The notes beneath the pieces are model-generated. The model was not told the origin of the DNA, searched no databases, and saw nothing but the letters and a program-made list of their open reading frames with translations. Below, in pieces: positions 58,923 through 64,000 of a DNA stretch of 64,000 bases. The DNA comes from Streptomyces chattanoogensis (GTDB taxonomy: Bacteria; Actinomycetota; Actinomycetes; Streptomycetales; Streptomycetaceae): the NCBI RefSeq assembly GCF_001294335.1, contig NZ_LGKG01000142.1, positions 1 through 64,000 on the forward strand, written 5' to 3'. Within the stretch, counting starts at the first letter, position 1, and each line of letters starts with the position of its first letter. The translations under genes were made by a program, and so were the position numbers.

Positions 58923-59968
58923 TCCGCCTCCTCCTGCTCCTGGGGCTCCACGGCCGCCTCCCGATCGAACTCGTCCGTCACCACCGGCTCGGCCCCCTCC
59001 GCGCCCGTCCAGCGCACCGTCAGCGTCCCCAGCGCCTCCTCCTGGTCCAGGGCGACCGCCCGCTCCCGGTAGAGCTCCAGCAGCGCCAGGAAGCGCGCCA
59101 CGACGGTGAGGGTGTCCGGGGCGTCCGCCACCAGCTCCTGGAAGCCGGCCTCGCCCGCCTCGCGCAGCCGCGCCATCACCACCTCGGCCTGCTCCCGCAC
59201 GCTCACCAGCGGCGCATGGATGTGGTCGACGTAGACCTGCGGCTTCGCCCTGGGCCGCATCGCCTTGACGGCCAGCCTGGCGAACCCCTCCGCCCCGATG
59301 CTGATGACCACCTCGGGCAGCAGCTCGGCGTGCTCCGGCTCCAGCCCGACGGTACGGGGGTAGCGGCGTCCCTCGTCCGTCAGCCGGTCGCTGAAGATGT
59401 CCGCGATGCGTTTGTACGCGCGGTACTGCAGCAGCCGCGCGAAGAGCAGGTCGCGGGCCTCCAGCAGGGCGAGATCCGCCTCGTCCTCCACCTCGGCGGC
59501 GGGCAGCAGCCGGGCCGCCTTCAGGTCCAGCAGCGTCGCCGCGACGACCAGGAACTCGGTGGTCTGGTCCAGGTCCCAGTCCGGCCCCATGGCCCGGATG
59601 TGTGCCATGAACTCGTCGGTGACCTTCGACAGCGCGACCTCGGTGACGTCCAGCTTGTGCTTGGCGATCAGCTGGAGGAGGAGGTCGAAGGGGCCCTCGA
59701 AGTTGTCCAGCCGGACGGTGAACCTGCCGTCGCCGGGCTCGGCAGCCTCGGCGGGCTCATCGGCACGGGCGGGTCCGGCGGGCTCGGCGGGGGCTTCGGG
59801 GACGTCCGGTGCGCAGGGGCCCGGCGGTCCGGCCTCCGGGGCCGGCGGCTCCGGCGCGGCCGGTACCTCCGGGGCCTCCTCCGCCTGGTCCGTCCCCGGC
59901 CCGCGCCCGAGTCGTCTGCGGGCGCGGGGAGCGAGGGCGTCGGCGGCGTCGTTGGGGGTTGTCGGCAT
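58919..59968 (-). CDS. scpA: segregation and condensation protein A (kleisin)
   Basis: This 349-residue protein has a long Ala/Pro/Glu-rich N-terminus (about 1-80), then FTVRLDNFEGPFDLLLQLIAKHKLDVTEVALSKVTDEFMAHI, the canonical ScpA start that binds the SMC neck, and a C-terminal winged helix. The N-terminal extension is typical of streptomycetes. It follows the RHH gene by 92 nt and is translationally coupled to scpB. Confidence 0.95.
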   Translation of the reverse strand: MPTTPNDAADALAPRARRRLGRGPGTDQAEEAPEVPAAPEPPAPEAGPPGPCAPDVPEAPAEPAGPARADEPAEAAEPGDGRFTVRLDNFEGPFDLLLQLIAKHKLDVTEVALSKVTDEFMAHIRAMGPDWDLDQTTEFLVVAATLLDLKAARLLPAAEVEDEADLALLEARDLLFARLLQYRAYKRIADIFSDRLTDEGRRYPRTVGLEPEHAELLPEVVISIGAEGFARLAVKAMRPRAKPQVYVDHIHAPLVSVREQAEVVMARLREAGEAGFQELVADAPDTLTVVARFLALLELYRERAVALDQEEALGTLTVRWTGAEGAEPVVTDEFDREAAVEPQEQEEAE

Positions 59969-60060
59969 CGCGGTCCATGGTGCTGCGGTCCCCGTGCCGG
60001 GGGCGACGGGCTGGTCACGGGCGGGACACCCGCCGAAAAGGCAGGCTATCCCGTACGTGC

Positions 60061-60693
60061 CTAACGTCCCCGGAGCCGTCGCACCAGGATGCTGGCGTCG
60101 CCGCGCGACTCCAGGTCGGCGAGGACTACGGCCACCGCCTCGCGGACGATCCGCCCCCGGTCGACGGCGAGGCCGTGTTCGCCGCGCAGGACCAGCCGGG
60201 CGTGTTCGAGGTCCATGAGCTCCTCGGCGGAGACATAGACGGTGATCTTCTCGTCGTGCCGTTCGCGGCCGCTGGGGCGGCGGTTGGCGCCCCGCCCGCC
60301 GCGGCGGCGGGTGCGGTCGGCGGTCCCCGTGACCGCCGCGGGCGTTGCGGTCGCCTCCTGGCCCGCCTGGCCCGGCTGCGCCCGGTGGCCCTTGGGGGCC
60401 GCCGCGTCCGCCGCACGGCCGCTGTGCTCGGCCGGGGAGACGGACGGGGAGGAGGCGGCCGGGGCGGCTGCCGGGGTGCGGCCGGGGTCGGCGGCCGGGT
60501 CCTCGGCCTGCCGTACCGCGGCGTCCCCCGGCTCCGCGGCCGGATCGGCCTCACCCGCCGGTGCGGGCACCCGGGGCTCGCCCGCCGCCGGGGAGCCGTT
60601 CGCCGGCCGGCGGGGCGGGGAGGACTGCAGCCCCATCCCCCCGGTGGTGCGGAACAGTTCGTCGGCTCCGGGCAGACTCACTCGGCGTGACAC
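60061..60693 (-). CDS. RHH-like DNA-binding protein coupled to parA
   Basis: This 210-residue protein has an Ala/Pro-rich disordered N-terminus (about 1-145) and a C-terminal segment EKITVYVSAEELMDLEHARLVLRGEHGLAVDRGRIVREAVAVVLADLE. Its beta strand followed by two helices looks like a ribbon-helix-helix or CopG/MetJ-type fold. Its ATG lies inside the parA 3' end (16-nt overlap), so translation is coupled. A DNA-binding partner for this ParA in place of ParB is a reasonable inference, not shown. Confidence 0.75.
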   Translation of the reverse strand: MSRRVSLPGADELFRTTGGMGLQSSPPRRPANGSPAAGEPRVPAPAGEADPAAEPGDAAVRQAEDPAADPGRTPAAAPAASSPSVSPAEHSGRAADAAAPKGHRAQPGQAGQEATATPAAVTGTADRTRRRGGRGANRRPSGRERHDEKITVYVSAEELMDLEHARLVLRGEHGLAVDRGRIVREAVAVVLADLESRGDASILVRRLRGR

Positions 60694-61841
60694 CGGGCGA
60701 GCACCTCCCTGGCGAGCTGGCGATAGGCGGCGGCACCGACGGAGTTGGAGGCGTACGTGGTGATCGGCTCACCGGCGACGGTGGTCTCCGGGAAGCGCAC
60801 CGTACGGCCGATGACGGTGTGGTAGACGTGATCGTCGAAGGCCTCGACGACGCGCGCCAGCACCTCACGGCTGTGCACCGTGCGGGAGTCGTACATCGTC
60901 GCCAGGATGCCGTCCAGCTCCAGCTCGGGGTTGAGCCGCTCCTGGACCTTCTCGATCGTCTCGGTCAGCAGCGCGACACCGCGCAGCGCGAAGAACTCGC
61001 ACTCCAGCGGCACGATGACCTTGTGAGCCGCCGTCAGGGCGTTGACGGTGAGCAGGCCGAGGGAGGGCTGACAGTCGATCACGATGTAGTCGTAGTCGGC
61101 CAGCAGCGGCTTCAGGGCGCGCTGCAGGGTCGACTCGCGCGCGACCTCGCTGACCAACTGCACCTCTGCCGCTGACAAATCGATATTGCTGGGCAGCAGG
61201 TCCATGTTGGGGACCGCGGTCTTCAGGAGCACCTCGTCGGCCGACATGCCCCGCTCCATGAGCAGGTTGTAGACCGTCAGGTCGAGCTCCATCGGGTTGA
61301 CGCCGAGTCCGACCGACAGGGCGCCCTGCGGGTCGAAGTCGACGAGCAGCACCCGTCGTCCGTATTCGGCGAGTGCGGCGCCCAGGTTGATGGTCGAGGT
61401 GGTCTTGCCGACCCCGCCCTTCTGGTTGCACATCGCAATGATTTTGGCGGGGCCGTGATCCGAGAGCGGTCCCGGGATGGGGAAGTACGGGAGCGGGCGT
61501 CCGGTCGGGCCGACGCGTTCGCGGCGCTGGCGCGCGGCGTCCGGCGCGAGCGTCGCCGCGTACTCGGGGTCCGGTTCGTACTCCGCGTCCGGATCGTAGA
61601 AGTGCCCCTCGGGCAGGTCGTCGTAGTCGGCGAGACGGGCGGGATCTCCACTGCCCCGGTCGCCGGCCATGGCGTTCACGTGATGGCCGTCCATACTCTG
61701 GTGGGCTGTCGAGGAAGTGCTCTGGTGGGCTGCGAAGGTGTGGACCGCGACGGAGCCGACAGCCTCGAGCCCCGAGGGACCCTGGCCCCGTGCAACCGCT
61801 CCTGGCCGTCCGCCTCCGGGAGTAAATGTCGACTCATTCAC
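60678..61841 (-). CDS. ParA-family ATPase with long N-terminal extension
   Basis: This 387-residue protein has a disordered N-terminal 130 residues, then a deviant Walker A KGGVGKTT (141-148), the switch DFDPQGAL, and IDCQPSLGLLTVNAL (Walker B region). It belongs to the ParA/MinD group that positions DNA or protein cargo. A GTG start with AGGAGGT 10 nt upstream is used. It heads the operon parA-RHH-scpA-scpB-rluB, which links it to chromosome organisation. It is distinct from the oriC-linked ParA, which sits with parB. No parS-like 14-mer was seen nearby. Confidence 0.9.
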   Translation of the reverse strand: MNESTFTPGGGRPGAVARGQGPSGLEAVGSVAVHTFAAHQSTSSTAHQSMDGHHVNAMAGDRGSGDPARLADYDDLPEGHFYDPDAEYEPDPEYAATLAPDAARQRRERVGPTGRPLPYFPIPGPLSDHGPAKIIAMCNQKGGVGKTTSTINLGAALAEYGRRVLLVDFDPQGALSVGLGVNPMELDLTVYNLLMERGMSADEVLLKTAVPNMDLLPSNIDLSAAEVQLVSEVARESTLQRALKPLLADYDYIVIDCQPSLGLLTVNALTAAHKVIVPLECEFFALRGVALLTETIEKVQERLNPELELDGILATMYDSRTVHSREVLARVVEAFDDHVYHTVIGRTVRFPETTVAGEPITTYASNSVGAAAYRQLAREVLARCHAE

Positions 61842-62186
61842 AAGTCGTCTTACCTCCTTGGATGTGACCAGGAAACTTATCGATAGGTCAGCGTGGCACC
61901 ATGCCGACGGTTGGCGACTCTATGGCGTGTCGGGCGTTCGCAGCAACACAATCCACCGGACCCGGCGCGATGTGTCGGTAACCCAACCCCTCAATGTCAA
62001 GGGCGCAGGGCGCTTCAACCTGATGTTTCGGGGGTGCGCGAATCGGTTAAAGGGTTACGTTCACGGCGAGTTGAGAGTCCGTCGGCCGGCGACCGCTCCA
62101 CGGCGTGTCGCACATACGACCGGCCGGGCCCCGTCGACAGGGCCCGGCCGGATGCACCGCGCTTGACGCGCGTGATTGACGCTTTA
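61842..62186 (-). other. parA promoter region and ald terminator
   Basis: There is no gene. It contains the parA promoter (AT-rich near 61990-62060, with GGTTAAAGGGTTAC) and the terminator at 62120-62151. Confidence 0.5.
62120..62151 (-). terminator. hairpin terminator after ald
   Basis: CCGGCCGGGCCC / GGGCCCGGCCGG (perfect 12-nt arms, 8-nt loop) starts 36 nt past the ald stop. Confidence 0.85.
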
Positions 62187-63311
62187 TCAGCCGAGGAGCG
62201 AGCGCAGCTCCACCGACTCGTAGCCGTGCGCTTCGGCGACGGGGCCGTAGACCACCTTGCCGTCGTGCGTGTTCAGGCCCTTGGCCAGAGCCGGGTCACG
62301 GCGCAGGGCCTCGACCCAGCCGCGGTTCGCCAGCTCCACGATGTAGGGCAGCGTGGCGTTGGTGAGCGCGTAGGTGGAGGTGTTCGGCACCGCGCCGGGC
62401 ATGTTGGCGACGCAGTAGAAGACCGAGTTGTGGACCTCGAAGGTCGGCTCGGCGTGCGTGGTGGGACGGGAGTCCTCGAAGCAGCCGCCCTGGTCGATCG
62501 CGATGTCGACAAGGACACTTCCGGGCTTCATCTTGGCGACGAGCTCGTTGGTGACCAGCTTCGGGGCCTTGGCGCCCGGGATCAGGACGGCACCGACGAC
62601 GAGGTCGGCCTCGACGACGGCCTTCTCCAGCTCGTAGGCGTTGGAGACGATCGTCTGCACCTTGGTGCCGAAGATCTTGTCCGCCTCGCGCAGCTTGTTG
62701 ATGTCCCTGTCGAGCAGGGTGACGTGGAAGCCGAGGCCCACCGCGATCTGCACGGCGTTCCAGCCGGAGACGCCACCGCCGATGACGACGGCCTTGCCCG
62801 CCTGCACGCCCGGGACGCCGCCCGGCAGCACACCGCGGCCGCCGGCCTGGCGCATCAGGTGGTACGCGCCGACCTGCGGGGCGATCCGGCCCGCGACCTC
62901 GGACATCGGGGCGAGCAGCGGCAGCGCGCGGCCGGCCGTCTCGACGGTCTCGTAGGCGATGGCGGTGGTGCGGGACTCCAGCAGGGCGTCCGTGCACTCC
63001 TTGGAGGCGGCCAGGTGCAGGTAGGTGAAGAGCGTCTGGTCCTTGCGGAGGCGGTGGTACTCCTCCGCGATCGGCTCCTTGACCTTCAGCAGCAGGTCGG
63101 CAGAGCCCCAGACCTCGTCGGCGGTGTCGAGGATGGTGGCGCCGGCGGCGACGTACTCCTCGTTCGTGATGGACGAGCCGAGGCCGGCGTCCTTCTCGAT
63201 GACGACCTGGTGGCCGTGGCGGACGAGCTCGTGGACACCGGCGGGCGTGATGGCCACGCGGAACTCGTTGTTCTTGACCTCGCGGGGGATACCGACCTTC
63301 ACGTCGATCAC
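62187..63311 (-). CDS. ald: alanine dehydrogenase
   Basis: This 374-residue NAD-dependent enzyme interconverts L-alanine and pyruvate plus ammonia. It begins [17 protein letters not shown] (here [23 protein letters not shown]). The catalytic Lys and His are in DLLLKVKEP and [11 protein letters not shown], and the NAD-binding [20 protein letters not shown] follows. The GTG start has AAGGA upstream. Hexameric Ald supports alanine use as carbon and nitrogen source and spore germination. It is monocistronic, with an AT-rich upstream region at about 63395-63445. Confidence 0.96.
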   Translation of the reverse strand: MIDVKVGIPREVKNNEFRVAITPAGVHELVRHGHQVVIEKDAGLGSSITNEEYVAAGATILDTADEVWGSADLLLKVKEPIAEEYHRLRKDQTLFTYLHLAASKECTDALLESRTTAIAYETVETAGRALPLLAPMSEVAGRIAPQVGAYHLMRQAGGRGVLPGGVPGVQAGKAVVIGGGVSGWNAVQIAVGLGFHVTLLDRDINKLREADKIFGTKVQTIVSNAYELEKAVVEADLVVGAVLIPGAKAPKLVTNELVAKMKPGSVLVDIAIDQGGCFEDSRPTTHAEPTFEVHNSVFYCVANMPGAVPNTSTYALTNATLPYIVELANRGWVEALRRDPALAKGLNTHDGKVVYGPVAEAHGYESVELRSLLG

Positions 63312-63452
63312 GGTCCTTAAAAGAGCTTGCAGGAGGAATTATCCCCTCATGCGTTGCATGACGGAACTGACCGCGCCGTACGCGGCCCACCCAGTCTATT
63401 GAAGGAGCTCTTCTTGTCTAGCCTTGTAAAGCAATAATTCTTGTGAGCACCA

Positions 63453-64000
63453 CTACCGATTTCGTAGGTCTGCTGGGGTGGCGGCGGAGTGATCTTCGAG
63501 GAGCCGCTCCCCGGCGGCGCGGTGGAGCCGGGCCGCCGCCGGGTCGCCGAGCCGCTCGAGGGTGTCCGCAATCCGCAGCTGCAGTGCCGCCTCCAGGAGT
63601 CCGTCGCCCGCTTTCCGGACGGTCTCGAGCGCCTCGCGGCAGGCCCGCAGCGCCTCCTCGGGGCGTCCCGCGCACTCCAGGACGTGGGCCAGCTCACCGG
63701 TCGCCCGCGCCTGGCCCGCCGTATCACCCGCCCTGCGGTAGGTGCGCGTGGCGGTCCGCCACGCCTTGAGCGCCTCGTCCCACCGGCCCGCCCGGGCGTA
63801 TGCGCCGCCGATCCGGCCGTGCAGCCGCGCCGCGTCCGCCCGCTCCCCGCGGGCGAGCCGCAGTTCCAGCGCCCGTCCGTACCAGTCCGCGGCCCGCTGC
63901 CAGTCCCCCCGCTCGCCGTACATACCGCCCAGCGACTCCAGCGCCCGGCCGGTGGCCACCGCATCGTCCGCCGAGCGGGCCGCCTCCAGGGCGCCGCGGT
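63453..64000 (-). CDS. tetratricopeptide repeat protein, C-terminal part (runs off right edge)
   Basis: At least 181 codons of a TPR array are visible, in frame to the window edge. Repeats of about 36-40 residues contain the W-L-G-Y-A-F-A-P pattern: GERGDWQRAADWYGRALELRLARGERADAARLHGRIGGAYARAGRWDEALKAWRTATRTYRRAG and DTAGQARATGELAHVLECAGRPEEALRACREALETVRKAG. The N-terminus is missing. In this chromosomal position it is likely the C-terminal sensor of a larger signalling or regulatory ATPase such as an AfsR/STAND protein; that is a guess. Confidence 0.75.
   Translation of the reverse strand, partial: RGALEAARSADDAVATGRALESLGGMYGERGDWQRAADWYGRALELRLARGERADAARLHGRIGGAYARAGRWDEALKAWRTATRTYRRAGDTAGQARATGELAHVLECAGRPEEALRACREALETVRKAGDGLLEAALQLRIADTLERLGDPAAARLHRAAGERLLEDHSAATPADLRNR

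Noticed and set aside
60000..62186. parS centromere site near parA
   Set aside because: No GTTTCACGTGAAAC-like sequence was seen around parA or the following genes, so this is not the oriC-type parAB locus.

Overview
This window is a high-GC actinobacterial chromosome segment, almost certainly from a Streptomyces. The evidence is the strong GC bias at third codon positions, the frequent GTG starts, and a set of lineage markers: a Streptomyces subtilisin inhibitor, streptogrisin-type proteases, an SflA-type SepF paralogue, an Rpf-like transglycosylase, and the block ald / parA / scpA-scpB-rluB / cmk-der. From memory, the order resembles the S. coelicolor SCO1730-SCO1775 region; no alignment was run.

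Layout. 1-0.7 kb: the start of a beta-carbonic anhydrase running off the left edge, and a doubtful secreted ORF. 0.95-4.6 kb: a compact four-gene operon on the minus strand that looks like an unassigned RiPP (ribosomal peptide) locus. It holds a 51-residue precursor ending in three near-identical nonapeptide units with a G-C-I-S core, an ANL/PaaK-like adenylate-forming enzyme, a GRDP-like protein and an MFS exporter. A promoter and a palindrome lie upstream of the precursor, and hairpins separate it from the enzyme. 4.6-16 kb: mostly metabolic and regulatory genes (DDAH, GntR, asparagine synthetase, GNAT, methyltransferase, a wall-anchored LPMO, an Lrp/permease pair, an SRPBCC/TetR pair, a lipase, a PPOX flavoprotein). 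16-20.8 kb: an ImuB-like/DnaE2 mutagenic repair pair with a LexA-like box. 20.9-28.7 kb: an ABC-2-like membrane protein, an SDR/TetR pair, a protease inhibitor, two S1E proteases and an SPFH protein.

28.7-37.6 kb: two divergent operons with an ABC transporter for a polar amino-acid-like solute, flavin monooxygenases, an acetyltransferase and an FAD protein, which I read as organosulfur or S-alkyl-cysteine scavenging. The minus arm contains three gene remnants (substrate-binding protein, permease, monooxygenase tail) that record a collapsed duplicate. 38-48 kb: sflA, an acyl-CoA dehydrogenase, an MFS pump, a mannosyltransferase-like protein, a PAP2 phosphatase, an I78-type inhibitor, a glycosyltransferase pair and an Rpf-like enzyme. 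48-54 kb: two conserved hypotheticals, then the operon aroH-tyrA-cmk-plsC-der. 54-57 kb: two related nucleotidyltransferases overlapping tail to tail, coupled to an ADP-ribosylglycohydrolase. 57-64 kb: parA-RHH-scpA-scpB-rluB (chromosome organisation and rRNA modification), alanine dehydrogenase, and a TPR protein cut by the right edge.

Gene starts were chosen from ribosome-binding sites, family N-termini and the many 4-nt ATGA/GTGA overlaps. All assignments come from reading the sequence; no database search was possible.
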